Positions 52,064 through 62,267 are shown, counted from the stretch's first letter. The stretch: 64,000 bases of DNA from Poriferisphaera corsica (GCF_007747445.1 NZ_CP036425.1:2216175-2280174); one strand, 5' to 3'. Program-made: numbers and translations. The notes: generated by a model not told the origin, from the letters alone.

Positions 52064-52939
52064 ATGCGAGTGCTTACTTCATGTTTCCGAAATCAATTAT
52101 TTACCAAGAGTTTGCAAATAAATGTAGGCTACACCGATACTATTGGCATGGAACACCACATGATCCCCAGCGGCGACAGGCATTTGTCTACGTCGATTGA
52201 TTTTCCTGCTGAACACGGGCAGACCGAACTGCGATACCCCGTAGTCATCATTACTCACGGCCTCACAGGCCAACGGATCGGCAAATCCTACCACTTGGTC
52301 GAATTTGCTCGTCGTCTTAATCAAATCGGCATTGCCTGTGTTCGTTTCGATCAATCTGGATGCGGTGAATCTACAGGTGATTTCATTGATCTCACCATCC
52401 CCCGTATGAAAAATGATTTGCTGGCCATTCGTAACTGGGTTCGCGATCAAGCATGGTGCGATACCAAGCGTATGGGCTATGTCGGAATCTCTCTCGGAGC
52501 CTTACCTACAATCGCGGTTGACGCTGATCACACCTCAAGCGGAGTTGTGCTTTGGGCCCCGGTCTACAATATGCCTCGCGTTTTCCAACAAACCGCCAAA
52601 TCTGGTCTCAGAGCTATTATGGATATGCAAGGCTGGGTGCCGTTTCGAGGCCTACGAATCGGTAAAGGTTTTATTGATCATCTCAACACCATCAATCCTG
52701 ACGCGCTCATTAGTAAAAGCTCAGCCCCAATCCTGCTCATTCATTCCCGCGCGGATGACACTTCACCCATTATCGAGAGTTTTAATTACCGTGATACTTG
52801 CAAGAAAGTGTCCCGATTATGTGAGCTAATTGAATTTCAAACCGCGGATCATGATTTTTCTGATTACAACGACCGAGGCAAACTTCTCTCTCACACGCTT
52901 GATTTCTTTCAACGGCAGCTTGCACCGATCATCAAATAA
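52064..52939 (+). CDS. Alpha/beta hydrolase
   Basis: 291 aa, or 263 aa if the start is ATG 52148; neither has a convincing ribosome binding site. Alpha/beta hydrolase fold: VVIITHGLTGQRIG (oxyanion HG, about 62-75), RFDQSGCGESTGD, nucleophile Ser in GYVGISLGALP, acid Asp in ILLIHSRADDTSP and a terminal His in TADHDFSDYND. It resembles esterase or acyl-peptidase-like hydrolases used on organic esters; substrate unknown. It diverges from the microcompartment operon and precedes a sodium symporter gene. Confidence 0.8.
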   Translation: MRVLTSCFRNQLFTKSLQINVGYTDTIGMEHHMIPSGDRHLSTSIDFPAEHGQTELRYPVVIITHGLTGQRIGKSYHLVEFARRLNQIGIACVRFDQSGCGESTGDFIDLTIPRMKNDLLAIRNWVRDQAWCDTKRMGYVGISLGALPTIAVDADHTSSGVVLWAPVYNMPRVFQQTAKSGLRAIMDMQGWVPFRGLRIGKGFIDHLNTINPDALISKSSAPILLIHSRADDTSPIIESFNYRDTCKKVSRLCELIEFQTADHDFSDYNDRGKLLSHTLDFFQRQLAPIIK

Positions 52940-53020
52940 CCAATACCTTGAATTCAATACAAGCATGTAAAGGTTACTCCTCAGTTGTATATATGATCTA
53001 TCCAATCATATCCTCTATGC

Positions 53021-54817
53021 ATGCAACTCATCGCGATCGACTGGTTAATCATCGTTAGTTTTCTAGCACTCTCTTTGGCCATTGGCTTCGCCGTCGCGAA
53101 ACGATCCGGCAAAAACACCACTGAATACTTCCTATCTGGCCGCTCTATGCCGTGGTGGATGCTCGGTATGTCGATGGTAGCCACAACCTTTTCAACCGAT
53201 ACACCTAACCTGGTCACTGATCTTGTCAGGCAAAAGGGCGTGGCAAACAATTGGCAATGGTGGGCTTTTCTCATCACAGGTATGTTGACAGTTTTCGTCT
53301 ACGCCAAGCTTTGGCGACGCTCAAAAGTACTGACAGATATGGAGTTTTATGAGTTGCGGTATTCAGGCAAAGCGGCCTCATTTCTGCGCGGATTTCGCGC
53401 ACTTTATCTCGGCCTTGCCTTTAACGTCCTCGCGATGTCTGCGGTTACGCTTGCTGCGATCAAAATCGGGCAAGTGATGTTCAACTTCCACCCGATCACG
53501 ATCGTTGTTGTTGCCGGGCTTGTTACCGTAATCTTTTCCGCACTCGGCGGCTTCCGAGGCGTCATCATCACAGACTGCATCCTCTTCGTCACAGCAATCG
53601 GCGGTGCGCTTATAGCCGCCTATTTCGCGCTTAGCCATCCAGCTGTCGGATCGTTCGACAACCTCATTTCACACCCAAACGTTGTCGACAAACTACAGCT
53701 CATCCCAACACTAGAGGATCGCGAACTGTTCATCACAGTACTCATCATCCCTATTGCGGTACAGTGGTGGAGTGTATGGTATCCCGGCTCAGAGCCCGGT
53801 GGTGGAGGCTACGTCGCACAACGTATGCTCGCTGCTAAAGATGAAAAGCATGCCATTGGTGCGACCTTCTTTTTCAATGTCACCCATTACGCACTGAGAC
53901 CTTGGCCATGGATTCTAGTCGCACTTGCATCTTTGATCGTCTACCCCGACCTCAATAGTCTTCGTGAAGCGTTCCCCAACATCACAGAAAACAAAATCGG
54001 TCACGACCTTGGCTATCCGGCCATGCTCACGCACGTCCCCGCCGGTTGGCTTGGACTTATCATGGCCTCGCTCATTGCGGCTTATATGTCCACCATTTCA
54101 ACACACCTCAACTGGGGCGCATCCTACGTCGTACACGATTGTTATCACCGGTTTTTCAGACCTAAAGCGAGTGACCGTGAATTGATTTGGATCAGCCGTT
54201 TGGTCACCGTTGGCTTGATGATCTTCGCTGCACTCATCGCGTTATCGATTCAAAATGCGAAGCAAGTTTTTGATCTCATCATCCTCTTCGGCGCAGGCAC
54301 CGGCTTGATCTTTCTACTTCGCTGGTTCTGGTGGCGTATCAACGCATGGGCTGAGCTTGTTGCCATGATCGGCTCCGGCTTCATCTCGCTCATCCTCATC
54401 AATATTCTGCCTGATGCGCATGATTTATCTTACCTTCGTATCCCAATCTCAGTCGCACTTACCACTGTGCTTTGGATCACCACCATGTACCTCACACCCG
54501 CCACATCTGAAGCCAAACTTCGCAGTTTTTATACACTCATCAAACCCGCTGGCCCCGGCTGGAACGCGGTCCTCAAACGTTCACAAACGACTGGCCAACC
54601 ACTTGAACCGTCTAACGATCGCCAATCCATCACCTACGGCATCATCTGCACTTTCCTGGGCACCCTGATGGTCTACACCGCTCTCTTCGCAACAGGCTAC
54701 GCAATCTACCAACACTACATCACTGCATCCATCCTCCTCTCCATCACCCTCATCTGTGCTCTGCTCATCTTTTTCCTCTGGCCAAAAGTTGCTATCACCG
54801 AAACCGTAATCGAATAA
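53021..54817 (+). CDS. Sodium:solute symporter (SSS family)
   Basis: 598 aa with about 13-15 membrane segments from residue 5 to 590. SSS family features: FLSGRSMPWWMLGMSMVATTFSTDTPN (about 38-64), the sodium-site region, ALGGFRGVIITDCILF (about 186-201), and LGLIMASLIAAYMSTISTHLNWGASYVVHD (about 347-376). It takes up a solute with sodium; the family covers sugars, amino acids and organic acids. Being next to the microcompartment operon it could import the deoxysugar substrate, but it is on the other strand and this is an inference. A shared terminator lies after it. Confidence 0.9.
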   Translation: MQLIAIDWLIIVSFLALSLAIGFAVAKRSGKNTTEYFLSGRSMPWWMLGMSMVATTFSTDTPNLVTDLVRQKGVANNWQWWAFLITGMLTVFVYAKLWRRSKVLTDMEFYELRYSGKAASFLRGFRALYLGLAFNVLAMSAVTLAAIKIGQVMFNFHPITIVVVAGLVTVIFSALGGFRGVIITDCILFVTAIGGALIAAYFALSHPAVGSFDNLISHPNVVDKLQLIPTLEDRELFITVLIIPIAVQWWSVWYPGSEPGGGGYVAQRMLAAKDEKHAIGATFFFNVTHYALRPWPWILVALASLIVYPDLNSLREAFPNITENKIGHDLGYPAMLTHVPAGWLGLIMASLIAAYMSTISTHLNWGASYVVHDCYHRFFRPKASDRELIWISRLVTVGLMIFAALIALSIQNAKQVFDLIILFGAGTGLIFLLRWFWWRINAWAELVAMIGSGFISLILINILPDAHDLSYLRIPISVALTTVLWITTMYLTPATSEAKLRSFYTLIKPAGPGWNAVLKRSQTTGQPLEPSNDRQSITYGIICTFLGTLMVYTALFATGYAIYQHYITASILLSITLICALLIFFLWPKVAITETVIE

Positions 54818-54831
54818 TCCAACAGCGCAAT

Positions 54832-54860
54832 AAAAAAGCCCCGATAGTGATCGGGGCGTA
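54832..54860 (-). terminator. Terminator of rho
   Basis: Perfect 8-bp stem GCCCCGAT/ATCGGGGC with AGTG loop (54838-54857); the minus-strand side is followed by six T, so it ends rho, and it probably also slows plus-strand transcription of the symporter gene. Confidence 0.85.
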
Positions 54861-54882
54861 AAATCTTATTTCTATTGCTCGA

Positions 54883-56520
54883 TTAGTCGAGGCTCATCGT
54901 CATTAAGAATTCAGCATTTGTACGAACCTTGCCCAATCGCGACTTCAACAATTCCATCGCTTCAACAACGTTCATGTCAGCCAACACCTTACGCAGGCGG
55001 TAGACTAATTGAATTTCCTGCTGATCCATCAGAAGCTCTTCACGACGTGTGCCTGATGCTGCAATATCAATCGCAGGATAAACACGCTTCTCAACCAAGC
55101 GACGGTCAAGGTGAAGCTCTGAGTTACCAGTACCTTTGAATTCCTCAAAGATGATGTCGTCCATCTTCGAACCTGTATCAACGAGTGCCGTACCGAGAAT
55201 GGTGAGTGAACCACCGTTTTCGATCGCACGAGCAGAACCGAAGAATTTCTTAGGACGCTGCAACGCATTTGAGTCCAAACCACCGGTCAAGATCTTGCCG
55301 GAGTGTGGCATCTCAGCGTTGTATGCACGAGCCATACGTGTAATCGAGTCCATCAGGATCACGACATGCTCACCGAACTCAACCATGCGGCGAGACTTCT
55401 CGATAACCATATCACAGACCTGCACGTGACGTGTGGACTGCTCATCAAACGTCGAAGCAACAACTTCAACATCGTCAGGCGTATTGTTCTTGAAGTCCGT
55501 CACTTCCTCAGGACGCTCGTCAATCAGCAACACAATGACCTTAACTTCTGGGAAGTTTTTGATAATTGAGTTGGCGATCTTCTGCATCAGCACCGTCTTA
55601 CCAGTACGAGGCGGAGCAACAATCAAGCCACGCTGACCACGACCAATCGGTGTGACCAAGTCCATAATACGCATCTCAATATTGCTTGGATCTTCCGGCG
55701 TTTCAAGCACATATCTTTGATATGGATGAAGCGGCGTCATGTCTTCGTAGTTCGGGATATCGTTCAGCTTATCTGGAGCCAAACCATTGACCGCATCTAC
55801 GCGAAGCAATGCAAAGTATTTCTCAGATTCCTTCGGCGGACGAATCGTGCCTTGCACAATATGACCTGGCTTCAAGCCAAAGCGACGAATCTGTGATGGC
55901 GATACATAAATATCATCCGGACATGCAAGGTATGAGTATTCAGGTGATCGCAGGAACCCAAAACCGTCCGGCAGGATTTCCAATACACCTTCACCAAACA
56001 TCAAACCCTGTGCTGTGATGTGCTTTTGAAGAATCTTAAAAATAAGATCCTGGCGTTTCAGACCAGCATAATTATGAATGCCGTCTTTCTTCGCAATCTC
56101 ATGCAGTTGGTCAATGTCCATCTTCTGCAGATCGTGAATCGAAAAGTCAGACTTTTTCGCCTGCTCATATCGTTCTTGTGTTTCTGCATCAAGCTGATCA
56201 TCATTCGAAGCCATCCGTCGTTGTTTCACAGGTGCGGGTTTCGCAACGACTTCTTCAACTTCTTCAACTTCGGTTTCAGCTTCGACTTCAACCTCTTCTT
56301 CTACTTCCACTTCCTCAACCGGCTCTTCTATGACTTCAACTGGAGCCTTCTTAGCTGCAGCCTTCTTTGAAGCCTTTTTGCGAGTCACCTTTTTTTTCTT
56401 TTTAGGTTTCACTTTTGTGCTTTCTTCTGTTTCTTCAATTGTTGCGTCTGCGGCAGATACAGCCTTCTTGCGACGTGTACGCTTGGTCACTTTTTTACGA
56501 CTTGTTGTTCCGACAGCCAT
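54883..56520 (-). CDS. rho: Transcription termination factor Rho with long charged N-terminal extension
   Basis: 545 aa, about 125 more than E. coli Rho. Residues 1-115 are low complexity: a Lys/Arg/Ala part ([19 protein letters not shown]) then a Glu/Val part ([18 protein letters not shown]). The Rho_N domain follows at about 128-165 ([20 protein letters not shown]), then the S1-like RNA-binding domain ([20 protein letters not shown]) and the RecA-like core with Walker [38 protein letters not shown] and the secondary RNA loop [11 protein letters not shown]. Charged N-terminal insertions occur in Rho of high-GC Gram-positives and some other phyla. A 260-bp leader with several dyads precedes the gene. 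Confidence 0.95.
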   Translation of the reverse strand: MAVGTTSRKKVTKRTRRKKAVSAADATIEETEESTKVKPKKKKKVTRKKASKKAAAKKAPVEVIEEPVEEVEVEEEVEVEAETEVEEVEEVVAKPAPVKQRRMASNDDQLDAETQERYEQAKKSDFSIHDLQKMDIDQLHEIAKKDGIHNYAGLKRQDLIFKILQKHITAQGLMFGEGVLEILPDGFGFLRSPEYSYLACPDDIYVSPSQIRRFGLKPGHIVQGTIRPPKESEKYFALLRVDAVNGLAPDKLNDIPNYEDMTPLHPYQRYVLETPEDPSNIEMRIMDLVTPIGRGQRGLIVAPPRTGKTVLMQKIANSIIKNFPEVKVIVLLIDERPEEVTDFKNNTPDDVEVVASTFDEQSTRHVQVCDMVIEKSRRMVEFGEHVVILMDSITRMARAYNAEMPHSGKILTGGLDSNALQRPKKFFGSARAIENGGSLTILGTALVDTGSKMDDIIFEEFKGTGNSELHLDRRLVEKRVYPAIDIAASGTRREELLMDQQEIQLVYRLRKVLADMNVVEAMELLKSRLGKVRTNAEFLMTMSLD

Positions 56521-56581
56521 AGAAATGGCTCTCCTTACGAAGTTGTGGTTGCAACCGATCTAGATACCGGCCGCGGCAGGT

Positions 56582-56598
56582 CCCATGATGTTCATGGG
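56582..56598 (-). promoter_or_regulatory. Hairpin in the rho leader
   Basis: CCCATGA and TCATGGG form a perfect 7-bp stem with a TGT loop, 60 bp upstream of the rho start. Other dyads in the leader are CTGGCT/AGCCAG (about 56698-56717) and TGCCG/CGGCA (56749-56763). rho is autoregulated in other bacteria; no specific motif is recognised. Confidence 0.3.
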
Positions 56599-56781
56599 CA
56601 ATTCGTCCCTCATTCAGGCAGATTTCACTCCGTTGATCAATCTCACCTATTCCATGCGTTGAACAGTTGAAAGAACTGAACACCAAAAGCGGCGATCTGG
56701 CTACAAAAACAGCCAGACAACCTGATTCTACAGTCTCGTAACAGGGGATGCCGCCTATCGGCAGCTCAGAACAATGAACTG

Positions 56782-57423
56782 TTATACAGGAAAAATCAGG
56801 GAAGCAAATCTGCGAACTTCAGCCTCAGTATCGGCCAAACCCGCATCATTACTTATAACATAATCGGCACGCCGTCGCTTCGTGTCAAGCGAACCTTGAT
56901 TTTTCTCCCTTTTCCGCAATTCCGCTTCATCCCAGCCCCGGTTCTCCTGAACACGTTTTAGCCGCGATTCCCAGCTCGCATCCACATAAATCAGCACATC
57001 ACACTCCACATCCAAACCCACTTCTAGCAGCAATGGGCAATCTTCCACCACAGCCTTCACCCCCTCATCCGCAAACGCTTCTTCTCTCGCCGCCTCGCGT
57101 AATTGCCCCACAACAGGATGTACAACCCCCTCTAATCGCCCCAGGTTAGCCTTATCCCCAAAAACTCGCTTAGCTACAAATGCACGGTCGACCAACCCGT
57201 CATCTCCAATCACATCGTCACCCCACCACGCCTTCAGTTCTTCTTGTACACGCTGCTCATTGATCGCATCTTTCGCTAACTGGTCCGCATCAATCACACA
57301 ACACCCTAACTCCGCTAACACATGCGCAACCACACTCTTCCCAGAACCCGGGGCACCCATCATCCCAATCACTGGCTTCTTATATTTCCAAGCTTTTTTC
57401 ATCAAAACTTGATACCCCAACAT
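56782..57423 (-). CDS. coaE: Dephospho-CoA kinase
   Basis: 213 aa. Last step of CoA synthesis. P-loop GMMGAPGSGKSVVAHVLAELG (about 20-40), CCVIDADQLAKD (about 41-52), VVHPVVG, DCPLLLEVG (lid and catalytic region) and VLIYVDASWESRLKRVQENRG. Length is normal. Start at 57423 or 57402 (second would remove MLGYQVL). rho lies about 260 bp downstream on the same strand, a frequent pairing in bacteria. Confidence 0.93.
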   Translation of the reverse strand: MLGYQVLMKKAWKYKKPVIGMMGAPGSGKSVVAHVLAELGCCVIDADQLAKDAINEQRVQEELKAWWGDDVIGDDGLVDRAFVAKRVFGDKANLGRLEGVVHPVVGQLREAAREEAFADEGVKAVVEDCPLLLEVGLDVECDVLIYVDASWESRLKRVQENRGWDEAELRKREKNQGSLDTKRRRADYVISNDAGLADTEAEVRRFASLIFPV

Positions 57424-57498
57424 ACAAACTCAATAACAGCGATCTAATCAACGATTCGATTCATTTTCGTCTCGCGCTAACAAATCACCTTGACCTTA

Positions 57499-58878
57499 TT
57501 ACTCCGATGCAGAATCATACGCCTTTAACCCTTGCACCCCAAACGACAAACCAAAACTCTCAACCAAGACTTGCTCATCCACGCCGTAATAATCCTTCAG
57601 TGCGACCCGCCACTCGACCCCCGACTTGAGTGAATTAATAAAATTCACATACCGCTTCTTACTCTGTGAAATCATGAACTGTGTTAGCTTTGAAGCAATC
57701 CCATACTGAAAGCCTTGAATCTGTGGCGCCTTAAAAAACGTTCCCCCCAAATGCCCATTGCTTTTCATATACGCTTCGGCTCGTTGTTGTCTTCCTCGCA
57801 GCAGATTACCCTGCGGCAAGAGCATATCGGCAATCGTATCCGCTAACCCTTCATTCCAACACGACGGCACATGCACTCTTGAACGATACCTGAACAAAAA
57901 ACCATGTGACGCTTCATGCACCAAAATTTTTGCAAACTGCATATCATCCGCCTGCCTGTAAAACAGCACATGCACATCACCATTTCCTTTTTGGAAACAC
58001 CATCCTGCCGCATTTTTTAGCGGATTATTCTCAATTTGATATATTTCTGTTTCGCACCGACGAAAATCTTTTTCGCGTTTAAAAACATAGATCAACGCCT
58101 TCCCCCGCCATATATTCTTATCTTTTGGCACATCAAACAGCTCCGCCAACTTCACATACATCCGATCCAATTCACCTGCCCAACGCTTCGCCTCAGGCTT
58201 CTTTAAATCCGTATAAAACAAAAAAAACTTCGTCTCATGTAACTGCAATTTTATCCCCAGTCGAGCTTGTGTTGATTCTGCTTCATGCTTCAGGGATTTA
58301 ATCGCATCTTCCGGAACAGTCTTCACTAACGCATCCCAACGCAACGCCATGGGTACCGCCGGTGCCATCTTCATCTCATCTACATCTTGTCCCCCATTGC
58401 CAACACCTGCATTCACCTCACGACGACGATTCTTTTTCTCATCCCACATCTGCTTCGCCACCACACGCGGCTCTTGTCCATCAAATTCTTCCGCAAATAC
58501 TTCCGCATCAATCGCTACCGCTTTCTCAAACGCTAATTTCGCAAACCGAACCCCCTGCCCCATCTCACTCATCAAACGCCCCAATTTCACCCAGCTCTCA
58601 TATGAATCATCTTCAATAAAATGCTTGTTATGCAGATTGTAAACCAACCCCGCTGGCATTGCCGTCCAAGGAATATCCAAGCTCTCAGCACTACGCTTTA
58701 ATTCCACCTTCACACCCTGCTCATCTCGCGAAACAATCTTCCCAGCAATCAGCCGCTTCTGCCCCACAATCTTCGTCTTGATAGTGATCGGCGGGTCAAT
58801 GTCGATCACCTCCGCATAACCCTCACCAGCCATGCAAAAACACAAAATCAACAACACAATCCCGGATATATATTTCAT
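57499..58878 (-). CDS. Secreted HExxH protein, probable zinc metallopeptidase-like
   Basis: 459 aa from ATG 58878, where the product opens with a signal peptide (MKYISGIVLLILCFCMAGEGYA); the frame is open upstream to 59073, which would bury the signal, so I reject the longer form. After a beta-rich N-terminal part (about 25-85) and a helical middle, residues 321-325 read HEASH with a downstream Glu in NEGLADTIAD (HExxH-x17-E), the gluzincin metal-site pattern, as in DUF1570-like proteins common in planctomycetes. Substrate unknown, and catalysis is not proven. No partner gene is evident; coaE is downstream. Confidence 0.65.
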   Translation of the reverse strand: MKYISGIVLLILCFCMAGEGYAEVIDIDPPITIKTKIVGQKRLIAGKIVSRDEQGVKVELKRSAESLDIPWTAMPAGLVYNLHNKHFIEDDSYESWVKLGRLMSEMGQGVRFAKLAFEKAVAIDAEVFAEEFDGQEPRVVAKQMWDEKKNRRREVNAGVGNGGQDVDEMKMAPAVPMALRWDALVKTVPEDAIKSLKHEAESTQARLGIKLQLHETKFFLFYTDLKKPEAKRWAGELDRMYVKLAELFDVPKDKNIWRGKALIYVFKREKDFRRCETEIYQIENNPLKNAAGWCFQKGNGDVHVLFYRQADDMQFAKILVHEASHGFLFRYRSRVHVPSCWNEGLADTIADMLLPQGNLLRGRQQRAEAYMKSNGHLGGTFFKAPQIQGFQYGIASKLTQFMISQSKKRYVNFINSLKSGVEWRVALKDYYGVDEQVLVESFGLSFGVQGLKAYDSASE

Positions 58879-59093
58879 GTCAATTGCTCGCATACACACT
58901 TTCTGCCTATCCAATCGTTCACGTTTTGCACATCCACCTAATTTTTCTCCGCCCTTCATCTGTACAGTTTCAGCCCGCAAAACCACTGCATTCCGTACAA
59001 ATGTCACAGACATCCTTAATTTACTGTCCGATATAACCGATTTTCTCCTTGACGAGGATGAAATACAAGACAAAATCCTAGTCTGAACCTTGT

Positions 59094-59208
59094 TGTGCTT
59101 AAACCAGTATTAAAAAGGTATTTGCGTATTTGGGCCTATGCCCGCATAATTGACGTATACACCCACACCGGCTCGACTTATCGCCGCCCTCCGTGGGGTT
59201 TAAGCACA
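59094..59208. repeat. 12-bp perfect inverted repeat enclosing 91 bp upstream of pilB
   Basis: TGTGCTTAAACC (59094-59105) and its exact reverse complement GGTTTAAGCACA (59197-59208) end about 40 bp before the pilB start. The enclosed sequence holds a small GGGC-CTAT-GCCC hairpin and a TTGACG box. It may be a structured leader RNA or a MITE-like element with terminal inverted repeats; no target-site duplication was seen, and no second copy in the window. Confidence 0.5.
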
Positions 59209-59247
59209 CTTTGATATCCCACTACGCTTTTTGTGACGAGGTATGTA

Positions 59248-61029
59248 ATGGCCCGCAAGCGACGCCAAATCGGCGAGATCCTTAAACGATGGGGACTGGT
59301 CGATGATCAGCAAATCGAAGAAGCAGCAAAGATCGCTCAGGGTTCGCGAAAGCGTATCGGCGACGTGCTGAATGAACTCGGTTATGCACAGCAAAACGAT
59401 GTTGCAAAAGCACTTGCATCTCAATTCGACATGGAATTCGTCGACCTCGACCAGCCCAATGTTGTCTCAAAAGACAACTTATCGCTGATCCCAATCGACA
59501 TGATCAAAAAGTATATCGTCCTCCCACTCGGGAAAGATGGCGATACGCTCAAAGTCCTCGTTCATGACCCTATGGACCTTGATCTGATCGACGACTTACA
59601 GTTCCGTCTCGGTGGCAAAGTCGAGCTCGCACTCGGCGCAAAAGCAAAAATCAAAGAATATATCGACTCCATGCTCTCTGAGACGCGTGAGAGTATCGAC
59701 CAAACTGTCCGCGAACTCTCCATGGACCAATCGATGGACCGTGGCGCCTCACTCGACATCCAATTCACCGGCGATGACAGCCAGGACGAGGATGAAGACG
59801 ACGGCGGTGACGATGACACACCAATCATCAAACTCGTCAATCAGGTGATCGCTGAAGCCGTCCTCGCACGTTCTTCCGATATCCATATCGAACCCTTTGA
59901 AAATCGCGTCCGTCTCCGATACCGCATCGACGGTGTCTGCCACGAACGTAACGTCATCCCCAAACGTGTGCAGTCTGCTGTAACCGCACGTATGAAGATT
60001 CTCGCCGGCATGAAAGTTGAAGAACGCCGCATCCCGCAAGACGGCCGAATCAAGATGAAAATCGCCGGCGACCCAATCGACTTCCGTGTTTCATGCTGTC
60101 CTGTTTACCATGGCGAATCGATTGTTCTCCGTGTTCTACGCCCCGACGCCGCAAACATCGGCCTCGATCAGCTCGGCATGCAACCCGACACACTCGAAAT
60201 CTTCAATGATATCATCACACGGCCCACCGGCATCTTCCTTGTCACAGGCCCCACCGGCTCGGGTAAAACCACAACGCTCTACTCCGCGCTCGCCAAGCTC
60301 AACCGACCTGACCTCAAGATCATCACTGCTGAAGACCCGATCGAGTACAACTTCAAGGGTATTAATCAGTGCCAGGTCAGCGAAGCCACTGGTATGACCT
60401 TCCAGATCATTCTCAAGGCCATGCTCCGTCAAGCTCCAAACATCATTCTCGTCGGTGAAATTCGTGACAAAGAGGTCGGCGAAGTCGCGGTCCAAGCCGC
60501 TCTGACCGGCCACCTCGTCTTCTCAACACTCCACACCAACGATGCACCTTCCGCCATCACACGTATGCTCGACATGGGCCTCAAACCCTTCCTCGTCGCT
60601 TCATCCGTGCAAGCCATCCTCGCACAGCGTCTGATCCGTATGCTCTGCCAACACTGCAAAGAGCCTGACGAAAATCCTGACGAACGCATGATGGCTCTCT
60701 GTGGATTCTCCAAAGACGACCTTGCAGGCAAAACCGTCTACAAAGCTTGCGGCTGCAAACGCTGCTCCGGCACCGGTTACCGCGGCCGTCGTGGTATCTA
60801 CGAGATCCTCGTCATGAATTCCGAGATCCGTGACCTCGCATTCAACCGCGAACCCGTCAGCAAAATCCGTGAAGCCGCCGCCCTTTCAGGCATGCGTAAC
60901 TTGCTCGGCGACGGTAAGCTCAAAATCCTCTCCGGCGAAACCACCCTCGAGGAAATCAGCCGCATCACTCAGGTCGAAGGCCTCGTCGATGACGAAATCC
61001 ACGAAGATGAAGACGCCATCGTTGCCTGA
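59248..61029 (+). CDS. pilB: Type IV pilus / type II secretion assembly ATPase
   Basis: 593 aa from ATG 59248 (GAGG 6 nt upstream; frame open to a GTG at 59233). GspE/PilB family: the N-terminal MshEN-type domain (about 5-150, GEILKRWGLVDDQQIEEA, LGYAQQNDVAKALASQF), an acidic linker (QDEDEDDGGDDD), then the core with Walker A GPTGSGKTTTLYSAL (about 334-348), Asp box TAEDPIEYN, Walker B IILVGEIRDKEV and His box GHLVFSTLHTND. The C-terminal zinc fingers are CQHC and CKRC. Hexameric motor for pilin polymerisation. A pilT gene follows 119 bp later. The acidic linker between domains is longer than usual. Confidence 0.94.
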   Translation: MARKRRQIGEILKRWGLVDDQQIEEAAKIAQGSRKRIGDVLNELGYAQQNDVAKALASQFDMEFVDLDQPNVVSKDNLSLIPIDMIKKYIVLPLGKDGDTLKVLVHDPMDLDLIDDLQFRLGGKVELALGAKAKIKEYIDSMLSETRESIDQTVRELSMDQSMDRGASLDIQFTGDDSQDEDEDDGGDDDTPIIKLVNQVIAEAVLARSSDIHIEPFENRVRLRYRIDGVCHERNVIPKRVQSAVTARMKILAGMKVEERRIPQDGRIKMKIAGDPIDFRVSCCPVYHGESIVLRVLRPDAANIGLDQLGMQPDTLEIFNDIITRPTGIFLVTGPTGSGKTTTLYSALAKLNRPDLKIITAEDPIEYNFKGINQCQVSEATGMTFQIILKAMLRQAPNIILVGEIRDKEVGEVAVQAALTGHLVFSTLHTNDAPSAITRMLDMGLKPFLVASSVQAILAQRLIRMLCQHCKEPDENPDERMMALCGFSKDDLAGKTVYKACGCKRCSGTGYRGRRGIYEILVMNSEIRDLAFNREPVSKIREAAALSGMRNLLGDGKLKILSGETTLEEISRITQVEGLVDDEIHEDEDAIVA

Positions 61030-61148
61030 TATCATGATTCAAACCGAACCGATCCTCACGAACGCACCCACTCACACAACAAACGCTATTTACACTAAGT
61101 ACAACAACAGCCCCGACAATCGGGCTGAAGCATTACTGGGAGTTGTGA

Positions 61149-62267
61149 ATGTCAACCATCCATATTGACCGCCTTCTTGACACAGTCGTCAGACAGAACG
61201 CCTCCGACCTCCACCTCTCCGTCGGTAAGCCCCCGACCCTGCGTATGCGTGGTCGGCTTGTCGAACTTCGCACCAAAGTCCTTGAGCCAGCCGACACCGT
61301 CGCGCTCATGAAAGCCATCACACCTGAACGTTCTCAAAACGAACTTCAGGAAGAAGGCGGCTCCGACTTCGGCTTCGCTTATGGCGACGCGGCTCGTTTC
61401 CGTGTCTCCATCTTCAAGCAAAAAGGCAACGTCTCACTCGTCCTGCGTCAGATTCCTAACCGTCTCTTAGGCATGGATGAAATCGGCTTGCCCGGCATCG
61501 TCTCAGACCTCATCCGTCGCCCGCAAGGCCTCTTCCTCGTCACCGGGCCAACCGGTTCTGGTAAGACGACCACCCTCGCTTCGATGATTAACAACATCAA
61601 CGAAACGCAGGACAAGCACCTGATCACCATTGAAGACCCCGTAGAGTATTACCACCCGCACAAGAAATCGATCGTCAACCAGCGTGAAGTTGGTAACGAC
61701 GTACCTTCCTTCTCCGAAGCACTCCGTCGTGCCCTGCGTCAGGACCCTGACTGCATCCTCGTCGGCGAAATGCGTGACCTCGAAACCATCGAGGCCGCCA
61801 TCACCGCTTCCGAAACAGGCCACCTCGTTTTCGGCACTCTGCACACCACCGGTGCTTCTGGCACCATCAACCGTGTGATCGACGCCTTCCCTGTTTCACA
61901 GCAGGCTCAGATCCGCGTGCAGCTCTCTGTCTCACTCATGGCCGTCCTCTCACAGCAACTCCTTCGCCGTATCGACAAAAACGGCATGGTCGCTGCTTAC
62001 GAGTTCATGGTCGTCACCCCAGCCATCGCGAACCTCGTCCGTGAAGGCAAAACCTTCCGTATCGACTCCGCCATCCAGACCGGTAAAAAATTCGGCATGC
62101 AGTTGCTAGACGACCACCTCTGGGATCTTTACGAAAAAGGCTGGATCGATGCAGGCGATATGATCGACCGCGGCAAAAACGCTTCCTCACTCATCGAGAA
62201 AGTTCACCGTGCAGGCGGAACCGTCGGCCGCGTCGAACTCGACGAAGCAGAAGAAGCAACCGCATAG
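61149..62267 (+). CDS. pilT: Type IV pilus retraction ATPase
   Basis: 372 aa. PilT family: LLDTVVRQNASDLHLSVGKPPTLRMRG (about 9-35), Walker A GPTGSGKTTTLASMI (about 133-147), Asp box TIEDPVEYYHPHK, Walker B CILVGEMRDLETI, His box GHLVFGTLHTTGA, and an AIRNLIRE-type retraction motif that reads PAIANLVREGK. It powers pilus disassembly and twitching or DNA uptake. GGGAG 6 nt before ATG 61149. Its end has an acidic tail (DEAEEATA). Terminator directly downstream. Confidence 0.94.
   Translation: MSTIHIDRLLDTVVRQNASDLHLSVGKPPTLRMRGRLVELRTKVLEPADTVALMKAITPERSQNELQEEGGSDFGFAYGDAARFRVSIFKQKGNVSLVLRQIPNRLLGMDEIGLPGIVSDLIRRPQGLFLVTGPTGSGKTTTLASMINNINETQDKHLITIEDPVEYYHPHKKSIVNQREVGNDVPSFSEALRRALRQDPDCILVGEMRDLETIEAAITASETGHLVFGTLHTTGASGTINRVIDAFPVSQQAQIRVQLSVSLMAVLSQQLLRRIDKNGMVAAYEFMVVTPAIANLVREGKTFRIDSAIQTGKKFGMQLLDDHLWDLYEKGWIDAGDMIDRGKNASSLIEKVHRAGGTVGRVELDEAEEATA

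Noticed and set aside
59094-59247. c-di-GMP (GEMM-I) riboswitch upstream of pilB
   Set aside because: Position and size fit, but none of the conserved core motifs is present on either strand.
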